DNA from: 2-12-FULL-35-23 sp965196985
GTDB lineage: Bacteria; Pseudomonadota; Gammaproteobacteria; UBA12402
NCBI GenBank assembly: GCA_965196985.1
Contig: CBDALO010000066.1
Span: 62,001-126,000 of the forward strand
Reading direction: 5' to 3'
DNA: 64,000 bases
The notes under the pieces were generated by a model that searched no databases, was not told where the DNA came from, and was given only the letters and a program-made list of their open reading frames with translations. Numbering within the stretch: the first letter of the stretch is position 1; the number at the start of each line of letters is the position of its first letter. The translations under genes and the position numbers were made by a program. Below are positions 48,198 to 58,282 of the stretch, piece by piece.

Positions 48198-48202
48198 TTG
48201 CT

Positions 48203-48934
48203 ATGTTAAATAATATCCGTATTGTTTTGTTACACACATTCCATCCCGGTAATATTGGCTCAACCGCTCGTGCTATGAAGACTATGGGGCTGACTCGCTT
48301 GTATCTGGTACAGCCAAGGGAGTTTCCTTCTGGGCAAGCTAATGCTTTGGCCTCTTCGGCAATTGATATATTAGAGCAGGCTACTGTGTGTGACAGCTTG
48401 GCAGAAGCAATAGCTGACTGTGAGCATGTCTATGGGAGTGGATCGGAAATTCGTGGCCCGTTAGCTAAGCCGATATTAACGCCAAGAGAAATGGCTGTTG
48501 AGGTATTAGCATTACCTAATGAGCAGCAGGTTGCACTGGTATTTGGTTGTGAAACCAGTGGCATGAATAATGCAGAAATGGCGTTATGTCAGAAGCAAAT
48601 TCAAATTCCTAGCCACCCTGATTATGATTCGCTTAACTTAGCTGCAGCAGTGCAAGTATTTACTTATGAACTGCGGATGGCAGAGTTGGCTGCTAGGGCT
48701 GCACTAAGCTCAGTACAAAGTGAAGAGTCGGTGCCATTGGCAACTAGTGCTCACTTGGAAAGCCTTTATAAACGTTTGCGTGAAACAATGGAGTTAACTG
48801 GATTTTTTAATCCAGCAGCACCGCTTAGTATGATGCGTAAAATGCGCCGTGTGTTTAATGCGGCACAGTTGCGTAAGAATGAGATCGATTTACTGCAGGG
48901 TTTTTTACACTCAGTACGGCGCCTGAAAAAGTAA
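48203..48934 (+). CDS. trmJ: tRNA (cytidine/uridine-2'-O-)-methyltransferase
   Basis: 243 aa SPOUT enzyme that methylates the ribose at position 32 of tRNA. Seen: NIRIVLLHTFHPGNIGSTAR with the N-terminal SPOUT motif, ALVFGCETSGMNNAEM (about residue 119), and IPSHPDYDSLNLAAAVQVFT with the SAM knot. The ATG MLNNIRIV matches relatives; an upstream TTG in frame is rejected. A helical C-terminal extension includes PAAPLSMMRKMRRVFNAAQL, as in TrmJ. Confidence 0.93.
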   Translation: MLNNIRIVLLHTFHPGNIGSTARAMKTMGLTRLYLVQPREFPSGQANALASSAIDILEQATVCDSLAEAIADCEHVYGSGSEIRGPLAKPILTPREMAVEVLALPNEQQVALVFGCETSGMNNAEMALCQKQIQIPSHPDYDSLNLAAAVQVFTYELRMAELAARAALSSVQSEESVPLATSAHLESLYKRLRETMELTGFFNPAAPLSMMRKMRRVFNAAQLRKNEIDLLQGFLHSVRRLKK

Positions 48935-48971
48935 CACACAAATCAGTCGAACAAATCTGAACTTTTTCAGG
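48922..48971. terminator. Stem-loop between convergent trmJ and prepilin peptidase genes
   Basis: CCTGAAAAAGT (48922-48932) pairs with ACTTTTTCAGG (48961-48971). The 28-base loop includes ACACACAAATCAG, which is one arm of the dispersed palindromic element, suggesting an eroded copy. It overlaps the trmJ stop codon. It may terminate transcription from both sides. Confidence 0.5.
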
Positions 48972-48991
48972 TTTAACTACATAGGAGACTC

Positions 48992-49783
48992 TTAGAGCCC
49001 CATCATCCATTGGGTCGGAATAAACAAAGCTAGCCAGCCGGCGATTGCTAAGAAAGGGCCGTAGGCAAATGGCTCGTCTACTTTGTGTTTTTTAAATAAA
49101 ATTAAGCTGCCTAGTGTGATAATACAAAGTATGCTGCTTAGCAAAACAATAAAGGGTAGGTATTGCCAGCCTAGCCATGCGCCTAATGCAGCGAGTAGTT
49201 TCATATCACCGCCACCTAAACCATCTTTTTTGCGCAATAGCTGAAAGGAGGTGCCAATTAGCCAAAATACTAAATAACCAGCAATAGCACCGAATACCGC
49301 ATTTTGTAGCGAGGTGAATAAGTTGAAGCAGTTAACGAATAGACCAAGCCAAAGTAGTGGTAAGGTTAAACTGTTGGGGAGTAGCTGGTGTTTTAAATCA
49401 ATGGCAATTAACGCAATTAAAGTCCAGCTAAACAAAAATGCTAAGCCAAGTAATAGTGTGTTTTGGTAATAAAATACTAATGGAATAGTAATTAAAGCAG
49501 CGCTTAACTCAACAACGGGGTAGTGCCAGCTTATTGCTGTTTGGCAAAATGCACAACGACCTCGTAGGCAGAGGTAGCTTAGTAGGGGAATATTATGAAA
49601 CCAACGTAGGCGATGTTGGCAGTGTGGGCAGTGTGAGGCTGGAACGGCTAGATTAAAAGGAGAGTGTTGAGGTTGCTTGTTAAGCAGGATAAGCGGGCTG
49701 CGGTAGATGACAACGTTTAGAAAGCTGCCAGCAATTAGGCCAATGATGATTGAGAAAGGTAATACTACTCCGAGAGGGGGCAT
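48992..49783 (-). CDS. pilD: Type IV prepilin peptidase/N-methyltransferase
   Basis: 263 aa with eight hydrophobic helices. The zinc-binding domain is CPHCQHRL then CAFCQTAI (residues 53-88). The two catalytic Asp motifs are IAIDLKHQLLP (about 127) and LGGGDMKLLAALGAWLG (about 190). It removes the leader from prepilins and methylates the new N-terminus at the inner membrane. It is divergent from the pilus operon at 49958. It is intact, unlike its neighbours. Confidence 0.92.
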   Translation of the reverse strand: MPPLGVVLPFSIIIGLIAGSFLNVVIYRSPLILLNKQPQHSPFNLAVPASHCPHCQHRLRWFHNIPLLSYLCLRGRCAFCQTAISWHYPVVELSAALITIPLVFYYQNTLLLGLAFLFSWTLIALIAIDLKHQLLPNSLTLPLLWLGLFVNCFNLFTSLQNAVFGAIAGYLVFWLIGTSFQLLRKKDGLGGGDMKLLAALGAWLGWQYLPFIVLLSSILCIITLGSLILFKKHKVDEPFAYGPFLAIAGWLALFIPTQWMMGL

Positions 49784-50709
49784 GAGCTTTCCTTGTCGCT
49801 TGTTTATTATTTGACAATGTAGCGATAAGCAAGGTGGGTGACAAGAGCTAACTTACTGTTTTTTGAGAAAAATTGCCAAAAATAAGGAATTACGGTAGAG
49901 TAAATTTGCTCCACTACGGGGGCGACAGATTGGTATGTCAGCCGCAACAAGGAGGGGGTGGTGAGCTGGTTTCAACGCAACAACACTAAGACAGCAGGCT
50001 TGTTGTGCTTGAGCTTTACTACAGAAGGCGTTGCTCTGGCAGCTACGCCTGATCCACAGCAAAGTGCTGCTATTTCCCATGTTGAGTTTCTTACTGCACA
50101 AGGTGAGCAACAGTTTACAGTGCTTAAAAAATATTTATTTGAGCATAATTTGACGGGTATGGATTGTGCCGTAGTGCTGCCACCGAGCGCTTATCGATTA
50201 GTGCAAATTGAAACACCAGAGGTTGATGAGGAGACTTTAAGTTCTTCAGCGCTTTGGTTGGTTAAGGACCTTATTGATTTTTCTATTGCTGAAGCAGCTG
50301 TTGATGCTTTTTTTGTGCCGGTTCGAAAAGGAACGCCACAGAAAGCAGAGGCAGTTGTCGCTCACCTGCCGGAGTTGATTGAGCTGCGAACTTCACTGGA
50401 AGCAATGGGGCTGAAATTAGTTATTGTTGATATTGCTGAACTTGCTTTACGAAACCTATTGCTAAAAAAAGAAGAAGAGCAAAAAAGTCTTGGTTTGCTT
50501 TATATTGATCAAGAGCATGTGCAATTAATGGTTGTGCAGAATGATTTAATTGGTTTAATTCGACGGCTTAATACACTGTTGGCAGCTGATAGTGAGCCAA
50601 GTGCGAAGTCACAATTAGTGCTTGAAATACAGCGTTCACTTGATTTTTATCAAACTCAACTGGGTAAGCCTACGCCGACAAAACTTTACTTAAACCCCAG
50701 TTCGGAGTT

Positions 50710-51660
50710 ATGGCAGCCTTGGATTTAGTGAAAAACTTATATAACCTTTTGAAATTATTACTAATAATGGATGTGGTTATGATACATGAGCGCGAGGTTA
50801 TAGAGTTATTTTGTCGCATAGATGATTTTGCTGAGGAATTTGCAGCACTTGAGCGCAAAGATCTACTCCCTTCATCTGCAGAAAAAAAGTCAGGTCCACC
50901 TTGTTGTTTAGCTTATAGCGAGATTATGACAATCATGATTTTGTTCCAAATGATCGGCTATAGAAACTTTAAATATTTTTATACTGGCTTTCTAAAAACA
51001 TACTGGGGACATTACTTCCCTAATTTACCCAGTTACTCACGTTTTATTGAATTGATGCCTAGAGCGCTAATGCCACTGACAATTTTTATTACTCTTAACG
51101 GTGGCAGGCGTAGTGGCATTTACTACATTGACTCAAGTTGCCTACCAAACTGTCACATTAAACGCACTAAACGCCACCGCACATTTAAAGCGGTTGCAAA
51201 ACTTGGAAAAACATCTGTTGGTTGGTTTTTTGGTCTGAAACTTCATTTAGTAATCAATGACATAGGTGAGTTAATCGCCTTTAAAGTCACGCCCGGCAAT
51301 CATCATGATTTAGCTGCAGGTGTCTCATTGTTTGAAGGGCTGGAGGGTTTGGCCTTCGGAGATAAAGGCTATATTGGGAAGGCTGTTTTTGAAAAACTAC
51401 TTGATAGCGGTTTGAAGTTAATTACACGCAAAAGAAAAAATATGAAAAATGCGCAGCCACTTAGCGATCACGAGCAACAGTTATTAAATCAGCGAGGGAT
51501 CATTGAGACTGTTTTTGGCTGCTTGAAACATAAGTTTCATATTTGGCACACCAGACATCGCTCGGTTGCAAATGCTATTACACATCTTGTTGCTGGGTTG
51601 GCTGCTTATATTATTGAGCCATTAACAATTACTGCAGTGAAAAGGTTGCCAAGCAATTAG
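50710..51660 (+). CDS. IS982-family transposase, copy 3
   Basis: 316 aa, as at 17145-18095, with one change in the N-terminal part (KDLLPSS instead of KDLPPSS). Catalytic blocks YYIDSSCLPNCH, FGDKGYIGK and GIIETVFGCLK are intact. Confidence 0.92.
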   Translation: MAALDLVKNLYNLLKLLLIMDVVMIHEREVIELFCRIDDFAEEFAALERKDLLPSSAEKKSGPPCCLAYSEIMTIMILFQMIGYRNFKYFYTGFLKTYWGHYFPNLPSYSRFIELMPRALMPLTIFITLNGGRRSGIYYIDSSCLPNCHIKRTKRHRTFKAVAKLGKTSVGWFFGLKLHLVINDIGELIAFKVTPGNHHDLAAGVSLFEGLEGLAFGDKGYIGKAVFEKLLDSGLKLITRKRKNMKNAQPLSDHEQQLLNQRGIIETVFGCLKHKFHIWHTRHRSVANAITHLVAGLAAYIIEPLTITAVKRLPSN

Positions 51661-51687
51661 AATTTAATTACTTGATCACTATTAACT

Positions 51688-53219
51688 GCTAGTGCGCCAT
51701 CCTTTCTGTAAATTCCATTGACTTGCTGAAAATAAGCAGGCCACTCAGTCAGATTAGAAATTCCTTTTAAGGTAAACTTAACCAAAAAAGAGGAATGACA
51801 ATGAGCTGCTATAAAAATGAGAACTTAATCGAAGAAGCCATACATGTTTTAGCGATGGAGGGGTTTGAAGCTTTACCTAAGCTTGTCTCCAGGTTGATGA
51901 ATGAGGCTATGTTAATAGAAAGGGAGCGCCATTTAAATGCCAGTCCTTATGAGCGAACTGGCGATAGAAACGGATATGCGAACGGCTTTAAACCAAGGTT
52001 AATTAACACAGGTCAAGGTCAGCTTGAGCTACAGATACCGCAGGTTAGAGACTCCAATGAAGCCTTCTATCCATCAGTCTTAGAGCGAGGTGTACGCTCT
52101 GATAGAGCACTTAAGCTGGCTGTCGCTGAAATGTATGTGCATGGGGTTTCCACGCGCAAAGTTGAAAAGGTGCTAAAGCAACTCTGTGGAACAGATATTT
52201 CAAGCACAGAGGTAAGCCGTTGCGCTAAATTGTTGGATGAAGATTTAAAGAAATGGCGAAATAAGCCGTTAGGAAAGATAAAATATCTTTGGCTAGATGC
52301 ACGTTATGAGAAGGTGCGCACTAGCGGCACAGTACAAGACTGTGCGGTATTGATAGCCTATGGCTTTGATGAATCAACCGGCAAGAGAACAGTGCTAGGT
52401 GTTTCTGTTGCGTTATCAGAGGCTGAGGTACATTGGCGTGATTTTCTTCAGCAGTTGGTTGAGCGAGGTATACATGGTATTGAGTTGATTACTAGCGACG
52501 CTCATACTGGCCTAAAAGCCGCTAGAAGAGCTGTGTTCCCCAGTGTTCCTTGGCAACGCTGCCAATTTCATTTGCAGCAAAATGCTCAGGCTCACATACC
52601 AAAGCGCTCAATGAAGGAACCAGTAGCTGAGGAGATTACAGCTATATTTAATGCCTCAAACATTCATGAGTCGGAAAGACTATTGGCTATGGCGGTAGAT
52701 AAATATCAGCAAACAGCACCAGAGCTTTCTTCTTGGTTGGAAGTGAATATACCGGAGGGCTTAGTAGTGATGAACTTTGACAGGCCGCATCAAAAAAGAT
52801 TAAGAACCAGTAACATAGCTGAGCGCGTAAACAGAGAGGTAAAAAGAAGGACGCATACAGTTGGAATTTTCCCTAATACTGAATCGTGCCTAAGGCTCGT
52901 ATCAGCTGTTTTAGTGGAAATTGATGACCAGTGGAGCGGATCACCTAGATACTTAAGTTGAAGTGAATAATAAGGCTTCATAGGGTTTTAGGATAGATCA
53001 TTCTTGTTCTTATTAACGAGATATAATTGCTATTACCTAAAAGCTAATAATTTATTTTGAGAGGAGAAAAATTTGAGGTATAAATAATTTTTTAGATTGA
53101 TTAGCATAATTAATTTAAGATATTATGCGATGAGACAGGTACAATAGAGTGCCATTTAGAATTTTAAAGGTTTTTCTAAGTACTGAAGTTGGTTTTTACA
53201 GACAAAATAACGCTCTATC
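51688..53219 (+). mobile_element. IS256-family element, copy E (complete)
   Basis: 1,532 bp, with TATTAACT duplicated at 51680-51687 and 53220-53227. Same ends as copy B. Confidence 0.95.
51795..52961 (+). CDS. IS256-family transposase, copy E
   Basis: 388 aa, the same protein as at 6209-7375, with all catalytic blocks present. AAAGAGGA precedes the ATG. Confidence 0.95.
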   Translation: MTMSCYKNENLIEEAIHVLAMEGFEALPKLVSRLMNEAMLIERERHLNASPYERTGDRNGYANGFKPRLINTGQGQLELQIPQVRDSNEAFYPSVLERGVRSDRALKLAVAEMYVHGVSTRKVEKVLKQLCGTDISSTEVSRCAKLLDEDLKKWRNKPLGKIKYLWLDARYEKVRTSGTVQDCAVLIAYGFDESTGKRTVLGVSVALSEAEVHWRDFLQQLVERGIHGIELITSDAHTGLKAARRAVFPSVPWQRCQFHLQQNAQAHIPKRSMKEPVAEEITAIFNASNIHESERLLAMAVDKYQQTAPELSSWLEVNIPEGLVVMNFDRPHQKRLRTSNIAERVNREVKRRTHTVGIFPNTESCLRLVSAVLVEIDDQWSGSPRYLS

Positions 53220-53438
53220 TATTAACTCCGAACTGGGGTTACTTAACAGTTGCTATAGCAAAGTCAGTGCCTTGGTTGCAGCATGAACTAGAGACTCAAC
53301 TTGCATTGCAGTCTGAAGCGCTAACTTTAGATTGGTTGTCTGTAGCACCGCCTTTAACTGATGAGCTGCAGTCGCGTTGTATGGCGGTGTTAGGTGAGAC
53401 ACAGCGTTTCCAGACTGATAAAGAAAAAGGGGAGGCGC

Positions 53439-54080
53439 ATGAGGCAACAGATTAACCTCATTAAAGCCTTGCCAAAGCATGAGCGAGTTTGGCTACCATT
53501 AAAGCGAATGAAACAAATTTGTTTGGGTTTTGTCGTGTTACTTGCTTTGCTTTATGCCTTTGCTGTATGGCAGAACATTCATTTATCTGGAAAGCATGAG
53601 GAGGTAATAGTTAAAGAAAAGAATATGCTTGAGGATATTAAAGCGCTAGCTGAAAAACACCCTAGAGAAGAGGTGGATACTGAGATCCAACAGCAGGTCA
53701 AAAAGCTAGAAGCACAGTTGCGCTCTAATCAAGAAATCCTTGTCTTATTAAAGGCGAGTAAGGCATTGAACCTGGTTGGCTTTTCTCAGTATTTAGAGGC
53801 ATTAACTCAGGCAATTCCAGTGAATGCTTGGTTGACTCATATTACTATTACGCAAGCTGGTGAAAAGGTGGATTTACAAGGTAAATCTTATGATAGTCAC
53901 ACTGTGTTAAGTTTTGTTGATCGTTTGAATAAGAATAAATTATTTAAAGATTTAGATTTAACTTTTCGTTTGGTAAAAGTTAAGCGTGGTGAGCCTTCTG
54001 CGGATGGTGAGGCTGCGGGGCAGCCAGTGTTGTATGACTTTACTATTACTACAAGTGAAGATGATGAAGATATTGCTTAG
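53439..54080 (+). CDS. PilN-like pilus assembly protein of the MSHA cluster
   Basis: 213 aa. The start is the ATG at 53439 after GGGGAGG, overlapping the mshI end by 17 bases. A short cytoplasmic N-terminus (MRQQINLIKALPKHERVWLP, the PilN-type QINLI motif) precedes one membrane helix (ICLGFVVLLALLYAFAVWQN). A coiled region (EIQQQVKKLEAQLRSNQEIL) and a ferredoxin-like periplasmic fold (NAWLTHITITQAGEKVDLQG) follow. It links the MshI/PilM ring to the periplasmic parts. Corresponds to the second MshI-type gene of msh operons. Intact, but its partner genes are broken. Confidence 0.82.
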   Translation: MRQQINLIKALPKHERVWLPLKRMKQICLGFVVLLALLYAFAVWQNIHLSGKHEEVIVKEKNMLEDIKALAEKHPREEVDTEIQQQVKKLEAQLRSNQEILVLLKASKALNLVGFSQYLEALTQAIPVNAWLTHITITQAGEKVDLQGKSYDSHTVLSFVDRLNKNKLFKDLDLTFRLVKVKRGEPSADGEAAGQPVLYDFTITTSEDDEDIA

Positions 54081-54720
54081 TTATTGGCGAAAAGCGTTAG
54101 CGTGGTTAGAGGATCATTCTGACAAGGAGAGATTGTTGGTTTTGATCGGCGTATTATTGGTTATTTTAATTGTCTGGTTCTTATTACTGTATGCACCTAT
54201 TAAACGTTCCATCAATATGAAAAAAGCCTTAATAGAGGCATCTAATCAACAGTTTAAGGTTTTTAAAGATCGTGCTGATTTAATTGTTGCTGAAGCAAAA
54301 AATTCACCAGCTAAGTTGTTAAAAGAAAAGCATGAAAAGCTCAGTAAGGATCTAACGGAACTTAGTAGCCATTTGGTTGTTTATGATGCGCAGACACTGG
54401 AGCCCGGTGAGGTAATCCCGGTGTTAAGGAAGTTATTAGTGAATAATCGTGTGCAGTTGACACATTTAGAGCGAACTTCAGTTGAGCCACTTTCAGAAAG
54501 CATGATCGATGGCTCTAAATTATGGCAGGCTAATTTTGTTATGGAGTTTGCTGGTAATTACTTTTCCACTTTGCACTACCTTGAGGCGCTGGAGGAAATT
54601 AAATATCGAATCTTTTGGGAGGGGTTAGAGTACAAGGTAACCGATTACCCTCAAGGCACAGTAAAATTATCAATCTATACACTTAATGAGTCTGATGATG
54701 AAGAAGCGGCCACTAATTAA
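54061..54720 (+). CDS. mshJ: MshJ/PilO-like pilus assembly protein
   Basis: 219 aa. ATG at 54061, with a second at 54064, overlapping the previous gene by 20 bases. Membrane helix LLVLIGVLLVILIVWFLLLY (about residue 24), then a coiled segment (KLLKEKHEKLSKDLTELSSH) and a periplasmic ferredoxin-like domain. The position between the PilN-like and MshK genes and the topology identify it; the sequence alone is weakly conserved. A longer frame starting at 53986 would overlap more and is rejected. Confidence 0.8.
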   Translation: MMKILLSYWRKALAWLEDHSDKERLLVLIGVLLVILIVWFLLLYAPIKRSINMKKALIEASNQQFKVFKDRADLIVAEAKNSPAKLLKEKHEKLSKDLTELSSHLVVYDAQTLEPGEVIPVLRKLLVNNRVQLTHLERTSVEPLSESMIDGSKLWQANFVMEFAGNYFSTLHYLEALEEIKYRIFWEGLEYKVTDYPQGTVKLSIYTLNESDDEEAATN

Positions 54721-55000
54721 TTTATTCTTATTGTCTGGGACGTTGGGCTTGTTGCTTCAGCCAGTTTTTGCCCAGCGAGATCCAACTAAACCTGCTAGCT
54801 ATCAGCAGGCAGTTAGCCAGGGTGATGTTGGCATAAGTACCGATGAGTTAGCAGTAAAAGCAATTATCCATGGTAGGAGTCGTCAGTTTGCTTTAATTGG
54901 TGACCAGTATGTGACAGTAGGTGGCTCGGTTGCTGGGGCAAAAGTGGTCGAGATCAAGGCGAACAGTGTCGTATTTCAGGACCCTAAAACAGGCAAGCAC

Positions 55001-56433
55001 AGTATATTCCAATCGTAAGATGAGCCTGAAGCAGCATCTGAACAGATGTCACCATGATGGTCCATCGGTTAGTCTTCAGTGCTGATAGTATCAGATATTT
55101 GCTCTTTTGTTATTTTCTCAAATAACGTCTTCTTTGCTTCCTGCATCTTTTGTGCAGATTCATGATCAGTCAGAGAATACGCTAATTTATCTAGTCGTTC
55201 AAAGGTTTCATTTTCCTTTAAATACTGCTCAGCATTTTCAATTGATTTGAACTTTTCGTAAGGAGTCATAATGGCCTCGTAAGGGTAAAGTTTAGTTTGC
55301 TTACCCTTGCTATTAATGCTGGTTACAGGGAAGTAACAAGGTCTGTGAAAATTAATATAGTCGTTAAAATGCTGGTTATAGAATTCATTAATTTGCGGGG
55401 CAAAACGTTGTTGAATATGTATGTAGCCAAAATGCTTTCTAACAACCGAGCCATTTTTACTTTCCACCAAACCGTTGTCATTACTATGCCTTGGCCTCGA
55501 TTTAGTGAGTTCAATAAATAACTTTTGCAATAGTTTAGCTACATGCTGATTAATGTACTCTGAGCCATTATCAGCATGTAGGCCTAACACTTTAAATGGA
55601 AAGGTATCGATTATTTGCTCTAAGACAGGGATTAAGTAAGCCTCACTAATTTTTTCAACAGCGCAGACTACTTCCATCTGTGTCACCTCGTCAACAGCAT
55701 TAATATGATAAACACCCTTGATTTTATCCATATCTCCTTGGTGCACTGTATCAATACGTATAAAGCCAGGCCTACCCTCTGGAGTTGGTTTTCGCCTTTC
55801 ACCAATAGAAACCTGCGTTGCTTTAGTTTTATTAAAGTGTCGCCGTTTGCGCTGGTAGGTTTCAGTTTGTCGAAGATTGTAAAGATGAGAGACTGAGATA
55901 AAAGCAAGACGCGCATAACGCTTATCTCCAAACAAATGAAAGGCTCTCTCGCAAAGTTTTTTTGTGGTAGGCCCGCTAAGCGTTTGATGAACCTGATCCG
56001 TTTCAGCTAACAACCAAGTATCCTCATGCGTATAGATTAAGCTAAACTTATTTCTAGGTGATCGTTGCTTAACAACAACTTTTCCTGACTTTTGATACTG
56101 AGCAATTAGCCTAGTAATTTGTGAACGTGAGTAACCAGTCATTCGTTGCAGGTAATCACGAATCAATCCTTTGTCCTTTTTGCACATACCGCAATAAGCA
56201 AATTTTTTTAATGTGTTCGTAACCCATAGGTAAGATTTTGCTCGTGATGTAGCTTCAAAGGTAAGCTGGGTTGATGAGGATAGAAATTGCTCAATCTGGG
56301 CAAGTGTGTTTAATTCTATGTCGTTCATATTGATATTCATCCATATAGGATGAACGATCACGCAACAACTTCAGGCCCACTTTGCATTGGAAAGTGGGGG
56401 CTATTTCAGGCTCATCTTGCATTGGAAGAGACT
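55001..56433 (-). mobile_element. IS481/ISNCY-like integrase element, copy 2 (complete)
   Basis: 1,433 bp. Ends AGTATATTCCAATCGTAAGA and the inverted AGTCTCTTCCAATGCAAGAT. AGCAC is duplicated at 54996-55000 and 56434-56438. Confidence 0.92.
55069..56340 (-). CDS. Integrase-core transposase (IS481/ISNCY-like), copy 2
   Basis: About 423 aa. Same motifs as copy 1: GFIRIDTVHQGDMD, GLHADNGSEYINQH and NDNGLVESKNGSVV. It differs at several residues (ATSRAKSYLW, NAEQYLKE, QISDTIS), so the two copies diverged further than the IS66 or IS256 copies in this window. The upstream part has an intact terminal repeat, so this copy is more likely to be functional. Confidence 0.87.
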   Translation of the reverse strand: MNINMNDIELNTLAQIEQFLSSSTQLTFEATSRAKSYLWVTNTLKKFAYCGMCKKDKGLIRDYLQRMTGYSRSQITRLIAQYQKSGKVVVKQRSPRNKFSLIYTHEDTWLLAETDQVHQTLSGPTTKKLCERAFHLFGDKRYARLAFISVSHLYNLRQTETYQRKRRHFNKTKATQVSIGERRKPTPEGRPGFIRIDTVHQGDMDKIKGVYHINAVDEVTQMEVVCAVEKISEAYLIPVLEQIIDTFPFKVLGLHADNGSEYINQHVAKLLQKLFIELTKSRPRHSNDNGLVESKNGSVVRKHFGYIHIQQRFAPQINEFYNQHFNDYINFHRPCYFPVTSINSKGKQTKLYPYEAIMTPYEKFKSIENAEQYLKENETFERLDKLAYSLTDHESAQKMQEAKKTLFEKITKEQISDTISTED

Positions 56434-56497
56434 AGCACTTTACTGTTGGGGTGTTTAATGATTCAATCAAAGAACCTGTACAAGGAAAGGGAAAGTG

Positions 56498-58282
56498 ATG
56501 GTGAGGCGGGTTGGTAAAAGGGTGGTCCTTAGTGGTGTTATTGTCATATGCTTAGTATTGTCGGCTTGCTCTTATTATAAGCCTCAAGAAGGGCATCCAG
56601 CTATTAATCAAATCAATGCAACGATGCAAACGGGCATCGCTAATAATGAGCTGATCGCTAAAGAAGGTGCTTCTAATGTTCCTGCTGATATTGGCGCAGC
56701 TTTATTGCCTGATATGACAATCGCAGGCAATAGCCAGCAAGCTTCTGCCCAACTAGGTAAGCGTTTTAATATTGCTGTTAATAATGTGCCTGCCAGACAG
56801 TTTTTTATGGGGCTTGTGAAAGGCACTTCTTATAATATGGTTGTTAGTCCTAAAGTTACTGGCAATATCACTTTAGACTTGAAAAACGTTACTGTAAAAG
56901 AAGCACTGGATGCAGTACATGATTTATATGGCTATCAATATCAGCAAACTAGCTACGGTTATCAAGTATACCCAGCAGGGCTGCAAACTCGTATTTTTAA
57001 AGTAAATTACCTTGATGTTGATCGTACTGGGAAATCTAGTACTTTAATTAGTTCAGGGCAGGTAACGCAAAGTGACCTAAGTCAGAATAATACTAACCCA
57101 AATGTTACAAACTTGAGTGGGGGTGATAATGTTGCAAAAAACTTAGCGCCAGCAAGTAGCGTGTCTACTACCACTAAATCTAACTTTTGGCAGGAACTTA
57201 CCAAGACGCTTAATGCAATTGTCGGTGATAAGGATGGCAGTCAAGTTATCGTTAACCCTGATGCTGGTTTGGTTATTATTAAAGCTTTTCCTGCGCGAAT
57301 GAGTGAAGCGGCGAAGTACTTGGACTTCGTTCAGACTAATATGAATCGTGAAGTGATTATTGATGCTAAAGTGCTTGAGGTTGAGTTAAATCATGGTTAC
57401 CAGGCTGGTATTAATTGGGAAGCTTTAGGGTTAAGTCAGACAGGAATAGGGACTATTCCTGCCACTGGTAACACTGAAATCGATAATGGGCTTAAAGCGT
57501 TTACGCAGTTCTTTGCATTAAAAGGTAGTTATCATCATAGCTTTAGTATCTTGATCAACTTGCTGGCGACAGAGGGTAATGTGCAGGTGTTATCTAGCCC
57601 GCGTATTGCAACTATGAATAACCAAAAGGCCATTATTAAAGTTGGTGATGATGAGTTTTTCATTACGAACGTTGAGAACACGGCGATTGTGGTGGGTTCT
57701 AGTGCGGAAACATCTCAAGATATTGATCTAACCCCTTTCTTTTCTGGTATTGCGCTTGATGTAACGCCGGAAATCTCTTCTAATGGTTCGGTGATTTTGC
57801 ATATTCATCCAATTGTTAGCAAGGTTACTGATCAGAATAAGAAGTTTACGGTGAGTGGTGAGGAGCAGGATCTGCCGTTAGCTTTAAGTCAGATTAGAGA
57901 GTCTGATAGTATTGTGCGAGCTAAGAATGGTCAAATAGTTGTGATTGGTGGATTGATGGAAAATAAAACCCAAGAAACTATTGCCTCAACTCCGTTCTTA
58001 AGTAAAGTTCCTTTAGTTGGCCCGCTGTTCCGGCGTACTAACCAACAATCAGTTAAAACTGAGCTGGTTATCTTGTTGCGCCCCATCATTGTTGATCCGC
58101 AAACATTGAACAATACCTTAACAAAAGCCGCAGCAGGATTTAGAAAATTGGACAGAGGGTTTCATTTTGGTGCTTACCCTGAGGTGTTTGGTAATACTGG
58201 TGAGCCAAGGTTGCCTAGTAAAAAAGCTAAAGCCTCCTCTGCTGCAGTGGCGCCGCAAAGCAAACGAACCTACTATAAGTGA
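56498..58282 (+). CDS. mshL: MSHA pilus secretin MshL
   Basis: 594 aa. Lipoprotein signal peptide VVLSGVIVICLVLSACSYYK (lipobox LSAC). N-terminal STN/secretin domains (NIAVNNVPARQFFMGLVKGT; VTGNITLDLKNVTVKEALDA). The secretin core carries VQVLSSPRIATMNNQKAIIK, GIALDVTPEISSNGSVILHI and, near the end, PLVGPLFRRTNQQSVKTELV. It forms the outer-membrane ring through which the pilus exits. AAGGAAAGGG precedes the ATG at 56498. It is intact, so it may still be made without its partners. Confidence 0.93.
   Translation: MVRRVGKRVVLSGVIVICLVLSACSYYKPQEGHPAINQINATMQTGIANNELIAKEGASNVPADIGAALLPDMTIAGNSQQASAQLGKRFNIAVNNVPARQFFMGLVKGTSYNMVVSPKVTGNITLDLKNVTVKEALDAVHDLYGYQYQQTSYGYQVYPAGLQTRIFKVNYLDVDRTGKSSTLISSGQVTQSDLSQNNTNPNVTNLSGGDNVAKNLAPASSVSTTTKSNFWQELTKTLNAIVGDKDGSQVIVNPDAGLVIIKAFPARMSEAAKYLDFVQTNMNREVIIDAKVLEVELNHGYQAGINWEALGLSQTGIGTIPATGNTEIDNGLKAFTQFFALKGSYHHSFSILINLLATEGNVQVLSSPRIATMNNQKAIIKVGDDEFFITNVENTAIVVGSSAETSQDIDLTPFFSGIALDVTPEISSNGSVILHIHPIVSKVTDQNKKFTVSGEEQDLPLALSQIRESDSIVRAKNGQIVVIGGLMENKTQETIASTPFLSKVPLVGPLFRRTNQQSVKTELVILLRPIIVDPQTLNNTLTKAAAGFRKLDRGFHFGAYPEVFGNTGEPRLPSKKAKASSAAVAPQSKRTYYK

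Larger units (their letters stand above)
50694..53239 (+). mobile_element. IS982-family element, copy 3, with nested IS256
   Basis: Ends ACCCCAGTTCGGAGTTA and its inverted copy, with TACTTAA duplicated at 50687-50693 and 53240-53246. IS256 copy E (51688-53219) is inserted just after its transposase gene, near the right end. Confidence 0.94.
49958..53455 (+). pseudogene. mshI: MSHA pilus biogenesis protein MshI (PilM-like), interrupted by IS982
   Basis: The joined parts 49958-50693 and 53247-53455 give 314 aa in frame (KLYLTVAIAKSVPWLQHELE across the junction). The start is GTG, after AAGGAGGG; a second GTG is next to it. The actin-like features are modest: CAVVLPPSAYRLVQIETPEV, SLGLLYIDQEHVQLMVVQND and SQLVLEIQRSLDFYQTQLGK. 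In the MSHA/type IV pilus machine it would sit at the cytoplasmic face and bind the PilN-like protein. The IS982 (with IS256 inside it) inactivates it. Confidence 0.85.
54695..56498 (+). pseudogene. mshK: MshK-like pilus biogenesis protein, interrupted by an integrase-type IS
   Basis: The first part 54695-55000 has a signal peptide (MMKKRPLINLFLLSGTLGLL) and the mature start QRDPTKPASYQQAV, then GRSRQFALIGDQYVTVGGSV, as in MshK/PilP-type periplasmic proteins. Without the IS (55001-56433) and one AGCAC, the frame goes on as KHFTVGVFNDSIKEPVQGKG to a TGA at 56496-56498, 121 aa in total. That stop overlaps the mshL start, the expected operon spacing, so the reconstruction is secure. Confidence 0.85.
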